64,000 nucleotides of DNA from Prevotella sp. UBA4217 (lineage in GTDB: Bacteria > Bacteroidota > Bacteroidia > Bacteroidales > Bacteroidaceae): contig DFTH01000012.1 in the NCBI GenBank assembly GCA_002379425.1, positions 109,860-173,859 on the forward strand. Reading direction: 5' to 3'. The stretch's first letter is position 1, and each line of letters begins with the position of its first letter. The position numbers and the translations under genes were made by a program. A model generated the notes under the pieces. That model was not told where the DNA came from. It did no database searches and saw nothing but the letters and a program-made list of their open reading frames with translations. Below, piece after piece: positions 17,762 to 26,338 of the stretch.

Positions 17762-19126
17762 TTACTTCCAGTATGCCGTGTATTTCTTGAGGGCTTCCCT
17801 CGTCTTGGCATAGCCGTTCAGCAGGAGCAGGGCCTGAGGATAGCGCTCGTTGGCCTTGATGGCAGCCGTCTGCTCTGCATCGGTAAGGATGGCGTCGGTG
17901 GTCATCCGCTTGTAGAGGCTCCAGATGGTCAGCGTCGCGGTCCTGGTGCCGGAGAAGTCGTCCATCTCGAAGTTGTCTTTCTGCTTGCTCTCGGACTCCA
18001 GTTTGTCCCAAAGGGCTGTGATGTTCTCCAGCGTGGGCTCCTGGGTACCGATGTTGTCCTCGATGCAAGGCAGGAAGAGGGCAGCGATGCCCAGGGCGAT
18101 GAGGTCGTTCTTCTGCTCGTCTAGGTAGTCGAGGGCAGCGAAGAGACTGGTCTCGTAGGCCTCCTTGCCGATATAGTCCTTCAGCATCGGTGTGAAGTGG
18201 TCCATGATGCCGTACTTCACATAGTACTGATAGGTCCGTTTGCCGCAGCCGTCGGTGAATCCCTTCGTCACGTAGAAGTTGTTGAGGCTGGGCGCCACTT
18301 TGTCGCAGTAATCCATATTGTCTTTGATGGCCTTGGTGGTACCCTCGTCGATGTCGAAGCCGTAGCGGGCAGCAAAGCGCACCGTGCGGATGAGGGCCGA
18401 GGCGTTGATGGGGAACATCAGGTTGGCGTCATAGACCGTGCGGATGATCTTGTCGCGCAGGTCGTGCACACCACCGTGGTAGTCGATGATGTCGCCCGTC
18501 TTGTAGTCCCAGAAGATCGAGTTGATGGTCAGGTCGCGGGAGTATGTGTCATCGAGCAGGTTCTTGCTGTAGGTGCCCACGGTAGCGTCGGCAGGCACGC
18601 CGGACTTGCCCTTCAGGTTCTCGCTGATGCCGCGGATGGGCACCATGTCGGTCACTTCACCGCTCGTGTGCTTGGCCTGGGCGATGGCACCGCCGCCAGT
18701 GGTCACCACCACGACCTCTGCCCCCTCGATGGCCACGGCCTTCATCTGCTCGGGTGTGGCGTCGGTTGAGAAATCCACGTCGTGGAGGGGTGTCCCGAGG
18801 ATACCGTCACGCACGGCACCGCCGTTCACATAGGTCGCATAGCCTGCAGCCGAGATGGCATCCATCGCGCGCTTGTGCTCGTCGGCGATCTTGAAGATGC
18901 TCTGGTCGTAGAGACCGGCGGGAATGACGAGTTTGGCATAGCCGTCGGCCATGACCTTCGGGTAGTTCTCGTCGATCAGTTTGTTGATAGCGTCGGAGAA
19001 GAAGCCCTGTGAGACATCTGTCGGAGAACTGGGAGAGGGATTGTCCTCAGTGGAACAGGCTACGGAAATGAACAGCATGCCTGTCAGCCATAAGGCATTA
19101 CTGAGTAGATACTTGATTCTTTTCAT
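17762..19126 (-). CDS. lipoprotein with PAP/CCA-type nucleotidyltransferase domain
   Basis: I choose ATG 19126 (454 residues): the first 45 or so residues, including C24 of the lipobox and STEDNP, match those of the gene at 11549, while an upstream extension is not conserved. The core shows GGAVRDG from residue 102, D116-x-D118 in HDVDFST, RDLTINS, a DYHGGVHDLRDK stretch and 'LIRTVRFAARY'. A helical C-terminal domain of about 190 residues ends the protein. It is encoded opposite to the three other copies and has its own promoter, divergent from the DHH gene. All predicted catalytic acids are present. The substrate is unknown. Confidence 0.85.
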   Translation of the reverse strand: MKRIKYLLSNALWLTGMLFISVACSTEDNPSPSSPTDVSQGFFSDAINKLIDENYPKVMADGYAKLVIPAGLYDQSIFKIADEHKRAMDAISAAGYATYVNGGAVRDGILGTPLHDVDFSTDATPEQMKAVAIEGAEVVVVTTGGGAIAQAKHTSGEVTDMVPIRGISENLKGKSGVPADATVGTYSKNLLDDTYSRDLTINSIFWDYKTGDIIDYHGGVHDLRDKIIRTVYDANLMFPINASALIRTVRFAARYGFDIDEGTTKAIKDNMDYCDKVAPSLNNFYVTKGFTDGCGKRTYQYYVKYGIMDHFTPMLKDYIGKEAYETSLFAALDYLDEQKNDLIALGIAALFLPCIEDNIGTQEPTLENITALWDKLESESKQKDNFEMDDFSGTRTATLTIWSLYKRMTTDAILTDAEQTAAIKANERYPQALLLLNGYAKTREALKKYTAYWK

Positions 19127-19163
19127 TTTCTTTATTTTTGTTCTGCTTGCTTGTTTATTGCCG

Positions 19164-19194
19164 CAAAGATAGACATTATTTACGGATTTTTCAA
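19164..19194 (-). promoter_or_regulatory. promoter of minus-strand nucleotidyltransferase gene
   Basis: Minus strand: TTG (19192-19194), 20 bases, TATCTTTG (19164-19171). Divergent from the promoter at 19232-19261. Confidence 0.7.
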
Positions 19195-19231
19195 GAAAAT
19201 GCCAAGAGAATTTGAATTTCCCCGAATTTTT

Positions 19232-19261
19232 TTGTGCTTTCATCGAATTTTCTTAACTTTG
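19232..19261 (+). promoter_or_regulatory. promoter of DHH lipoprotein gene
   Basis: TTG (19232-19234), 19 bases, TAACTTTG (19254-19261), 23 bases before the ATG at 19285. Confidence 0.7.
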
Positions 19262-19284
19262 CAGCACTAATTTCTAATTGTCAG

Positions 19285-20385
19285 ATGAAACAAAAATTTC
19301 TTATCGTTGCGTTGGCGGTATGGACGCTATATTCTTGTACCACCACAGAGAACCCTATCGTCAATCCCGAGCCCCAGAAGCAGTCCTATCGGGAGATCTT
19401 GACCAGTCTGGACTGGGGCACGGACACCACCTTCGTCTATGGGCATAAGACCCCCGACGTGGATGCCGTCACCTCGGCCCTGTCGTATGCCTCGCTGATG
19501 CGTGCCATGGGCTTCAACTGCAAGGCGAAGGTCTCGTCGGCCACCAACCGCGAGTCGGCGTATATCTCCAAGCGCCTCGGCTTCCGTCTGCCGGAACTGA
19601 AAAGTTCCGTGCCCGCCGGCACACGGCTGATCATTACAGACCACAGCGACTATGCCCAGTGCGTGGATGGCGCCAGGGAGGCGAAGATCCTGCAGAAGAT
19701 CGACCACCACATCGAGGGAGATATCCGCGATGCCATTGTGCCGTACGTCCGTCGGGAGATGGTGGGCTCTACCTGCACTATCATCTTCGGATGTTTCAAT
19801 GAGTTGGGCGTGCCTATCGACGACGAGTCAGCCAAGATCATGCTCGCAGGTATTCTCTCCGACACCCGCAACCTCAGCACGACGACCACGAAGGGCGTCG
19901 ATTCGGTCGCCTGGAAGGCCCTCGTCGCCCAGTTACGGTTGGAGGATCAGGTAGCACAGATCAGCCGTGAGATGGAGGAGGCAGCCTACGACTATGACGG
20001 TATGACCGATGCCGAGATCATGATCTCCGATTACAAGGACTACGAGATCGGCAGTCACCTGGTAGGCTTCGGCAGTCTGGCATGTAGGAAGGCGGAGATG
20101 GAGGCCTTCATCACCCGTATGCTCGCCGTGATGCCCGAGGTGATGAAGCAGAAAGGCCGCGATATGATCTTCGCCAAGATCGACAACCTGGTGCCCAACC
20201 CGGATACCAGCAACGGTGCTTCGCCTTTCCTGAATGAGGGCACCTACTTCATCTACTATGGCGAAGGTACCAAGGACGTGGCCGAGAAGATTTTCGGGGC
20301 TTCCCTCCGCGAGGGAGTCACCTATACCACAGACAATCTGTCGCGTAAGCAGATCGTACCAAAAGTTACGGATTTGCTGAAGTAG
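19285..20385 (+). CDS. lipoprotein DHH-family phosphoesterase, PpaC-like pyrophosphatase
   Basis: I start at ATG 19285 (366 residues), after the promoter. The leader has a lipobox with C18 (LYSC), then TTTENP. The rest matches family II inorganic pyrophosphatase/DHH proteins: GH54-KTP-D58-x-D60, a TDHS motif, the DHH triad in KIDHHIEGD, GSTCT, ILSDT, and a C-terminal DHHA2-like region. Such enzymes are normally cytosolic and need Mn2+, so an exported lipoprotein form is unusual. Next to four exported nucleotidyltransferases, removal of the pyrophosphate they release is an attractive but unproven role. Activity on small oligonucleotides is an alternative for DHH proteins. Confidence 0.83.
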   Translation: MKQKFLIVALAVWTLYSCTTTENPIVNPEPQKQSYREILTSLDWGTDTTFVYGHKTPDVDAVTSALSYASLMRAMGFNCKAKVSSATNRESAYISKRLGFRLPELKSSVPAGTRLIITDHSDYAQCVDGAREAKILQKIDHHIEGDIRDAIVPYVRREMVGSTCTIIFGCFNELGVPIDDESAKIMLAGILSDTRNLSTTTTKGVDSVAWKALVAQLRLEDQVAQISREMEEAAYDYDGMTDAEIMISDYKDYEIGSHLVGFGSLACRKAEMEAFITRMLAVMPEVMKQKGRDMIFAKIDNLVPNPDTSNGASPFLNEGTYFIYYGEGTKDVAEKIFGASLREGVTYTTDNLSRKQIVPKVTDLLK

Positions 20386-20441
20386 AAAGTGGCTATGAGA
20401 GAACGAAGAAATCGACTTGTTTTTATGCCCTTTAAGGCAGA

Positions 20442-20600
20442 AAAACTGGGGTGAAACCGTATAAATACCCGATTTGCATGCCTGAATCGGTTAAAAAATG
20501 TAAAATACCATTTATTCAAACGTAGGATTGTATTGTAAGAACGATTTTTTTCATTAACTTTGTACCCTACAAATTAGTTATAACTAAATAAAGAAAATGA
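20442..20600 (+). repeat. promoter-bearing repeat, copy B, in front of clpV
   Basis: This copy is about 98% identical to 11392-11551. It carries TTG (20533-20535) and TAACTTTG (20555-20562) with a 19-base spacer, and the same upstream inverted repeats. It ends at the clpV start codon. Its upstream edge begins about 57 bp after the DHH gene stop. Confidence 0.9.
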
Positions 20601-23140
20601 ACGCTAAACTAAAATCTATTGCCAATTCCTTTGCCGAGGAGTATTGTAGCGATGCCATCTATCCTGCGCATCTGTTCAAGGCTGTGCTGCATAAGGAGAT
20701 TGGGCTCGTCCATTTTATCGAGAGTGAACTGGACAAGGATTATTATTATCTTCAGGACTGGGCCGACGTGCAGATGCAACTGGCTCCGCGTGCCGTTCGC
20801 CCGATGCGCGACTTGGAATATTCGGAAGAGTCGGTGGCCGTGCTGGAGGAGGCAGAGAACTATCAGGTGAAGTTCAACCTTGACGAGTGTACTGACGTGT
20901 GCGTGCTCGCCTCGTTGGTGACCCCAGGTGTCGGCTTCTCATTCGACCAGTTGAAGACGCTGCCGCTGACCCCGTCGGACATCAGTGCCAAGATGGGTGG
21001 CGGTGCCAATGTCGAGGCCCCATATATGGAGGGTGCTGAACTGACGAAGCGCACTGGCGGCAGCAGTGCTGCCGGCGGCAAGGGGGCGCTCGCCAAGTAT
21101 TGTATAGATAAGACCGCCATTGCGCGTGCAGGCAATCTGGATAATGTGATCGGCTTCGAGAAGGAGATCTCCGTGATCTACGAGATCCTCGGCCGGAAGA
21201 CGAAGGCCAACCTGCTCATCACGGGTGAGGCCGGCGTGGGAAAGACGTCGCTGGTGAATGGCTTCGTGCGCGAACTGGCTGCCGACCATGTGCCGGGCTT
21301 CCTGAGCGGGGCCGTGGCCTACGAGTTGGATACTGCCTCCCTGGGTGGCGACGCCCAGTACAAGGGTGAGGTGGAAGACCGCTTCAAGAACGTGATCACT
21401 GAGATCGAGGGCCTGCCGAACGCCGTGCTGATCATCGAGTCGATCGACAAACTGTTCGACAAGCAGGGCTCCCTGTTCGGCGCATCTTCCATCCTGAAGA
21501 ACGAACTGTCGAAGGGGCGCCTGCAGTTGCTCGCCACCTCGAGCATCGACGGCTATACGAAGAATATCGAGACCGACAAGGAGATGACCTCGAAGTTGGA
21601 GAAGATCACCGTGGAGGAGCCTACGGCCGACCTGGCCCTCCGCATCCTGAAGGGTGCCATCCCCGCCTACGAGGAATACCACGGTCTGAAGTGCGACGAG
21701 ACGGTGATGAGCGATGCCATCCGCCTGGCCAAGCGCTACCTGACGGAGAAGTCGCTGCCCGACTCGGCCTTCGACCTCATCGACCGCACGATGGCCCAGG
21801 TGAAGACGATGAACGACCTGACAGGCAGCATCATCGAGGACCTGCGCGGCAAACTCGAGGATATCAAGGCACGCGCCGAGGGTAAGGAGGCTGCCGACCA
21901 GAGTCTGATGAAGGAACTCGACTGGCTGAACTACGAACTCTTCAACAAGGTGAGTTGCATCCTGCTGGCAGGCGTAGATAGCGATACCGACTTCAGTAAG
22001 ATCGCCACCATCAAGGAGCGTACGGACTTCCTGGCAGGCGTGCTCGACAAACTGACGGAACTGAGTGCCGAGCAGCGTACAGAGTTGAAGAGCGACGACC
22101 TGAGTGCCGTCGTGGCCAAGCAGACGGGTATTCCTCTCGGTAAGGTGCAGACCAAGGAGCGCGACCGCCTGATGGGTGCCGAGGAGACGCTGAAGAAGCG
22201 CGTCGTCGGTCAGGACCATGCCGTGAAGAAGGTGCTCGACGCCGTCTATGAGAGCCGTTCCGGTCTCAGCAAGAAGGGACAGCCGATGGGCTCGTTCTTC
22301 TTCCTCGGTCCGACGGGTACTGGTAAGACGGAGTTGGCAAAGGCGCTGGCTACCTTCCTCTTCGGCGACGAGAGCGCGTTGATCCGCTTCGATATGTCCG
22401 AGTTCAAGGAAGAGCACTCGGTGGCCCTCCTCTATGGTGCGCCTCCGGGATACGTGGGCTACGAGGAAGGTGGTCTGCTGGTGAACAAGATCCGCCAGAA
22501 CCCCTATAGCGTCGTGCTGTTCGACGAGATTGAGAAAGCCCACAAGTCGGTGTTCGACCTGTTCCTGCAGATCCTCGACGAAGGTAAGTTGCACGACCGT
22601 CTGGGACGCGTCGGTGACTTCTCCAATGCACTGATCCTGTTCACCTCGAACATCGGTGCACAGACCATCGTGGAGAAGTTCAACAGCGGCGTGATTCCCG
22701 AGAACAACGAACTGATGGACATCATGCAAGGCTACTTCCGTCCGGAGTTCCTGGCCCGTCTGACGGAGATCGTGCCGTTCTCGCCGATCACCGACAAGAC
22801 CGTCACCGCTATCTTCGACATCCACCTGAAGGGCTTGCTGAAGTTGCTTGAGGAGCAGAACATCACCCTGACGCTGACCCCCGAGGCCCGTCAGAAGATT
22901 GCCCTGCGCGGCTACAACCAGCAGTACGGTGCGCGTCCAGTGCTCGGTATCATCCGTAAGGAACTGCGCCACCCGATCTCGAAGATGATGATTGCCGGCA
23001 AGGTGAAGTCTGGCGACAACATCGTGGTGGAGGCCGACAAGGACGGCAATCCCGTGTTCGTGGTCAACGGCGTGAAGGACGAGCCGAAGCCTGCCAAGGC
23101 AGAGAAGGCAGAAAAGGCCGACAAGAAGGAGAAGAAATAA
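20597..23140 (+). CDS. clpV: ClpV/TssH-type AAA+ ATPase of T6SS
   Basis: This 847-residue Clp-family protein has an N-domain (about 1-150), a first AAA+ module with Walker A GEAGVGKTS near residue 210, a short middle domain and a second AAA+ module with Walker A GPTGTGKTE near 571 and an intact Walker B (VVLFDEIE). In T6SS, ClpV disassembles the contracted TssB/TssC sheath, and tssB lies immediately downstream. Two oddities: the first-module Walker B reads LIIESID, so the usual D-E pair is E281-S282, and the C-terminus is a 20-residue tail of Lys, Ala and Glu. Transcription probably starts in the repeat just upstream. Confidence 0.93.
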   Translation: MNAKLKSIANSFAEEYCSDAIYPAHLFKAVLHKEIGLVHFIESELDKDYYYLQDWADVQMQLAPRAVRPMRDLEYSEESVAVLEEAENYQVKFNLDECTDVCVLASLVTPGVGFSFDQLKTLPLTPSDISAKMGGGANVEAPYMEGAELTKRTGGSSAAGGKGALAKYCIDKTAIARAGNLDNVIGFEKEISVIYEILGRKTKANLLITGEAGVGKTSLVNGFVRELAADHVPGFLSGAVAYELDTASLGGDAQYKGEVEDRFKNVITEIEGLPNAVLIIESIDKLFDKQGSLFGASSILKNELSKGRLQLLATSSIDGYTKNIETDKEMTSKLEKITVEEPTADLALRILKGAIPAYEEYHGLKCDETVMSDAIRLAKRYLTEKSLPDSAFDLIDRTMAQVKTMNDLTGSIIEDLRGKLEDIKARAEGKEAADQSLMKELDWLNYELFNKVSCILLAGVDSDTDFSKIATIKERTDFLAGVLDKLTELSAEQRTELKSDDLSAVVAKQTGIPLGKVQTKERDRLMGAEETLKKRVVGQDHAVKKVLDAVYESRSGLSKKGQPMGSFFFLGPTGTGKTELAKALATFLFGDESALIRFDMSEFKEEHSVALLYGAPPGYVGYEEGGLLVNKIRQNPYSVVLFDEIEKAHKSVFDLFLQILDEGKLHDRLGRVGDFSNALILFTSNIGAQTIVEKFNSGVIPENNELMDIMQGYFRPEFLARLTEIVPFSPITDKTVTAIFDIHLKGLLKLLEEQNITLTLTPEARQKIALRGYNQQYGARPVLGIIRKELRHPISKMMIAGKVKSGDNIVVEADKDGNPVFVVNGVKDEPKPAKAEKAEKADKKEKK

Positions 23141-23192
23141 GGGAAAGAGTTAATTCAAGAAATATTTATTCACTAAAAAACCATTTACAATT

Positions 23193-23657
23193 ATGGCAAT
23201 GAAAGAGAATTTTATCTCTATGGCTCCCGATGAGGAGTCTAGTGCGAAAGTCAGTTTGATCGACCAGAATAAGACTCTGATGATCGATCAGTACACCACC
23301 GACGTGGAAGCCGGCAACCCGGAGTTCGTGGAGGATATCCAGAACATCGATGATGCCTTTGCACACTTCAAGCCGAAGGTGGACGTGACCTTCACCGACG
23401 AAGAAGGTGGTGCCGTGGATGAGACGCTCCACTTCGGTGAACTGCGCGACTTCGAGGCACAGGGCGGCAAGGGCCGTCTGGTGCAGAACAGCCCGTTCCT
23501 CTCTGGCGTGAAGGAGAAGATCGATACCAATCAGTCTATCCGCAAGAGCATTGAGCAGAACCGTAAGTTGCGCGACATCCTGAAGGAAGCCGGAAGCCGC
23601 GAGGAACTGAAGGAGATGCTGCAGTCCATGCTTACAGAACTGGAGGGCGCAGAGTAA
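23193..23657 (+). CDS. tssB: T6SS sheath small subunit TssB
   Basis: The 154-residue protein matches the TssB/VipA family in size and pattern: an N-terminal beta segment, the central LHFGELRDFEAQG stretch and a helical C-terminus ('NRKLRDIL'). TssB pairs with TssC to form the contractile sheath. It follows clpV by 52 bp and is separated from tssC by a regulator gene. Confidence 0.9.
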   Translation: MAMKENFISMAPDEESSAKVSLIDQNKTLMIDQYTTDVEAGNPEFVEDIQNIDDAFAHFKPKVDVTFTDEEGGAVDETLHFGELRDFEAQGGKGRLVQNSPFLSGVKEKIDTNQSIRKSIEQNRKLRDILKEAGSREELKEMLQSMLTELEGAE

Positions 23658-23676
23658 TTCGGAAAACTGACTGGTC

Positions 23677-24255
23677 ATGGCCAAGAAGATAGAAGAACTG
23701 GAATCGGAAATCGTTCGTCTGAAGGCGGAGAACGCAGAACTTCAGCAGGAAAACGAGCGGCTCGACATGGAGAACGTTCGCCTGCTGGGCCGTAACCTCC
23801 TGATGAGCGAACAACTGATGTCCTGGTATGAACTGAAGCAGCGCGTGGAGTGGCTGAAGGCAGAGATGGAGCGCGGCCGCAGGATGAAGATGCAGGCCGA
23901 CCTCGTCGATGACACAGAACTCCTGGCAATGCTTGAGCATCGGCTGGAGAAAGATCCCCATCTGGTGACGGCCGACTTCGGTACGGCTGAACTGGCCGAA
24001 CTGATGGGCGTGTCGCAGGCCCGGCTGTTACGCCTCTTCCGTAATTCCACTATCTTCAGGTCGCCTGACGAGTATCTTGAGAACCTCCGGTTGATGAGGG
24101 CTATGCAGTTGCTGCGGGACCATCCCGAGTATGGCATCGCCGCCATCAGTGCCGAGGCAGGCTACAACTCCGTCCGTACGCTCCAGCGTCGGATGAGTGA
24201 GGTCGTCGGAATGACCCCCGTGGAGTTCCGTATGATGACCGAAAAAGATAAATAG
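23677..24255 (+). CDS. coiled-coil AraC-type helix-turn-helix protein
   Basis: Residues 1-75 have heptad-like Leu/Glu/Lys spacing typical of a coiled coil. Residues about 95-190 form an AraC-type DNA-binding domain with two helix-turn-helix units: 'LAELMGVSQARLLRLFRN' and 'ISAEAGYNSVRTLQRRMSEVVGMTPVEF'. There is no sensor domain. The gene sits between tssB and tssC with 19 and 34 bp gaps, so it is probably co-expressed with the sheath. It may regulate this locus or the repeat-borne promoters; the target is unknown. Confidence 0.85.
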   Translation: MAKKIEELESEIVRLKAENAELQQENERLDMENVRLLGRNLLMSEQLMSWYELKQRVEWLKAEMERGRRMKMQADLVDDTELLAMLEHRLEKDPHLVTADFGTAELAELMGVSQARLLRLFRNSTIFRSPDEYLENLRLMRAMQLLRDHPEYGIAAISAEAGYNSVRTLQRRMSEVVGMTPVEFRMMTEKDK

Positions 24256-24289
24256 ACAATTAAAAAATTAAGATTAAGAAATTACTATT

Positions 24290-25660
24290 ATGGCAGATGT
24301 AGAAATGCAAAAGGCCCAGGCCGCCGAACAGGCCGGTGCCGGACTTCAGGAGAAAGAAGGAAAAAAAGACGTCTCCCAGTTGCTGAAAGCCTTTGGTGGA
24401 TTTAATGCCATCCGCGGCTTCATGCCTGATGCAGACAATATGAACCCCGCCCGTAAGGCTGCAAAGCAGGTGTTCCTGACAGACAAGCGCTTCAAGGACA
24501 AGCGCGAGGGACTGAAGCGTGACATCAAGCGCTGGCTCGAACTGTTGTCGGACACGGGCATCGAGAGTGCCACCGGCTTCGCTGATGCCTGCAAGCAGGA
24601 TGAGGAGAAATATACCAACGTGCTGAAGCAGGGTATCACTGATGCTCTCTATGCCACCCAGAACCTGGAGCGCAGTTATCGTGAACTCGACTCGTTCTTC
24701 AAGACCTGTGGTTCTGACAAGGTGAAGAACCTGCGTATCATCAACGTGCTGAAGGAAGATATCGCCGACGCAGACTCTGGCTTTGCCGGTGAGGTGGAGA
24801 ACATCCTGCGCAACGGCTTCGACCGCCTGAGCCTGAAGGATGCATACAGCCTCGTATGCGTGCCTGGTGCCGTGCTCACCGATAAGGTCGATCTGCTCCA
24901 GTGGGCCAAGATGGCATTTAAATATAAGGTGATGCTGTTGACCGACCACGCCGACGAGTATTCGTTCGACGACCTGCAGGCCAACACCGAGGGATACCGC
25001 GACAGCGACCAGTGCCTGATGAACGTGGTGATGACCGCCAACTGGATCGTGGGCCGCGAGGCAGAGAAGATGTCGGCCGACGAGGAGGATGCCAAGGCCT
25101 TCTATATCGCACCGTCTGCAGCCCTCTGCGGAAAACTGTACGACGAGACCGCCAACATGGCACAGGGTGCCGGTGGTAAGAAGTATGGTACGCTCGACGG
25201 CGTGAAGGGTGTGAAGAGCGACCTGCTGAAGTCAGAGATCGCTGCCCTGATGGACAACCAGGTGATCCCTATGGTATATAGCGAGGGACGCGTGATGGCC
25301 TTCAACAACACCACGCTCTACAACGGCGACCTGGATGCCATGAAGGAGTATCCTATCGTACGCGTGTTCGACTGGGTCAAGAAGGTGCTGATGAACTTCG
25401 TGCATGAGGTGGCCCTGGAAAACTGGGATCCATACAACAGCCCGAAGAACCTGAAGTCGAAGATCCAGGAGTTCCTGAATATGTACAAGGGCTATGGCAA
25501 CCTGTTCCAGAACTACGAGATTGGCGAGCCCCGTCAGGATCCTGTCACCAAGCAGATTACCTGCGATATCACGCTGACCCCGTTCTATGCAGCCAAGAAC
25601 TTCGTGATCAAGGTGGCTGCCGACAAGAAGGATAAGGAGGCTGCACTGGCCAGTGCATAA
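24290..25660 (+). CDS. tssC: T6SS sheath large subunit TssC
   Basis: This 456-residue protein fits the TssC/VipB family, with an N-terminal helical region, a large central domain ('RNLRIINVLKEDIADA', 'LLTDHADEYSFDDLQ') and a C-terminal part ('TCDITLTPFYAAKNFVIKVAA') that ends the sheath fold. It forms the sheath with TssB. It is slightly shorter than proteobacterial homologues, as is usual in Bacteroidetes. A long hairpin follows the stop codon, separating it from the highly expressed hcp genes. Confidence 0.9.
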   Translation: MADVEMQKAQAAEQAGAGLQEKEGKKDVSQLLKAFGGFNAIRGFMPDADNMNPARKAAKQVFLTDKRFKDKREGLKRDIKRWLELLSDTGIESATGFADACKQDEEKYTNVLKQGITDALYATQNLERSYRELDSFFKTCGSDKVKNLRIINVLKEDIADADSGFAGEVENILRNGFDRLSLKDAYSLVCVPGAVLTDKVDLLQWAKMAFKYKVMLLTDHADEYSFDDLQANTEGYRDSDQCLMNVVMTANWIVGREAEKMSADEEDAKAFYIAPSAALCGKLYDETANMAQGAGGKKYGTLDGVKGVKSDLLKSEIAALMDNQVIPMVYSEGRVMAFNNTTLYNGDLDAMKEYPIVRVFDWVKKVLMNFVHEVALENWDPYNSPKNLKSKIQEFLNMYKGYGNLFQNYEIGEPRQDPVTKQITCDITLTPFYAAKNFVIKVAADKKDKEAALASA

Positions 25661-25674
25661 TCAATCAAGAAACA

Positions 25675-25725
25675 GGGAGTATGCGACAGCCAGGAGGACA
25701 ATCCTCGCATATTGTCGCATCTCCC
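25675..25725 (+). terminator. hairpin after tssC
   Basis: TGCGACA (25682-25688) and TGTCGCA (25713-25719) form the core stem, with GGGA and TCCC pairing outside it. A smaller AGGA/TCCT hairpin lies in the loop. It has no long T-run, so it may attenuate transcription or protect the mRNA end. Confidence 0.55.
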
Positions 25726-25767
25726 CTTCTCTGTCGCCACAACTTGAGGAAACTTTCCGAAAAAAGT

Positions 25768-25798
25768 TTGGAACGATTGAAAATCCTTCTTACCTTTG
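25768..25798 (+). promoter_or_regulatory. promoter of hcp genes
   Basis: TTG (25768-25770), 20 bases, TACCTTTG (25791-25798). The first hcp start is 77 bases downstream. A separate promoter fits the high demand for tube protein. Confidence 0.75.
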
Positions 25799-25874
25799 CA
25801 TCGTCAAAAGGTAATAAACCCAAGACAAAAATAATACATTAACATTTAAACAATTTAGAGAAAGGAAAAAGATT

Positions 25875-26267
25875 ATGGCAAAAACTCCAGTGACAATGAA
25901 GATTGACGGTTACAAGGATCGTGAAGTGATGATGGTAACCTATGAGTTTGATCAGGCAACTGATGTAGAAGGACAGATGGCCGGTATCCCCCGCGGCGGT
26001 AAGATCCAGGTCCGCGTGAAGGCCCTGAACGACGGTACCCCCGACCTGCTGGCATGGATGACCGAGCGCAACCTCGGCAAAAACGGTAGCATTGAGTTCT
26101 TGGAGACCAAGACAGGCAAGGCTATGAAGACCATCGAGTTCAAGACAGCCTACTGTGTGAACTTTGAGGAGAAGTGGGAAGACAAGGTTGGTCACTTCGA
26201 GGAGATCACCATCACCTGCAAGGAGATCGCCATCGGAAGCGTGAAGTTCGAGAACGAGTGGGCGTAA
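25875..26267 (+). CDS. hcp: T6SS tube protein Hcp/TssD, first copy
   Basis: The 130-residue protein matches the Bacteroidetes TssD type of Hcp: a beta-barrel pattern with 'VMMVTYEFDQATDVEGQ', 'IPRGGKIQVRVKAL' and 'YCVNFEEKWEDKVGHFEEITI'. Hexamers stack into the inner tube, and the protein can carry effectors. It is about half identical to the copy that follows. It has its own promoter, and a heptad-repeat spacer separates the two copies. Confidence 0.92.
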   Translation: MAKTPVTMKIDGYKDREVMMVTYEFDQATDVEGQMAGIPRGGKIQVRVKALNDGTPDLLAWMTERNLGKNGSIEFLETKTGKAMKTIEFKTAYCVNFEEKWEDKVGHFEEITITCKEIAIGSVKFENEWA

Positions 26268-26270
26268 TTC

Positions 26271-26319
26271 AATGCACAATGCACAATTCATAATTCATAA
26301 TTCATAATTAATAATTAAA
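26271..26319 (+). repeat. heptanucleotide array between hcp copies
   Basis: Seven consecutive 7-base units: aatgcac twice, aattcat three times, aattaat and aattaaa. They fill most of the 71-bp spacer just upstream of the second hcp gene. Two similar arrays occur at 44924-44951 and 49297-49331. Confidence 0.85.
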
Positions 26320-26338
26320 GAAAGAAAGGAAACAAGAT

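Noticed and set aside
20939..22972. A 677-codon open frame antisense to clpV
   Set aside because: clpV has clear motifs in its own frame. The antisense frame reflects codon bias of the real gene and shows no recognisable domain.
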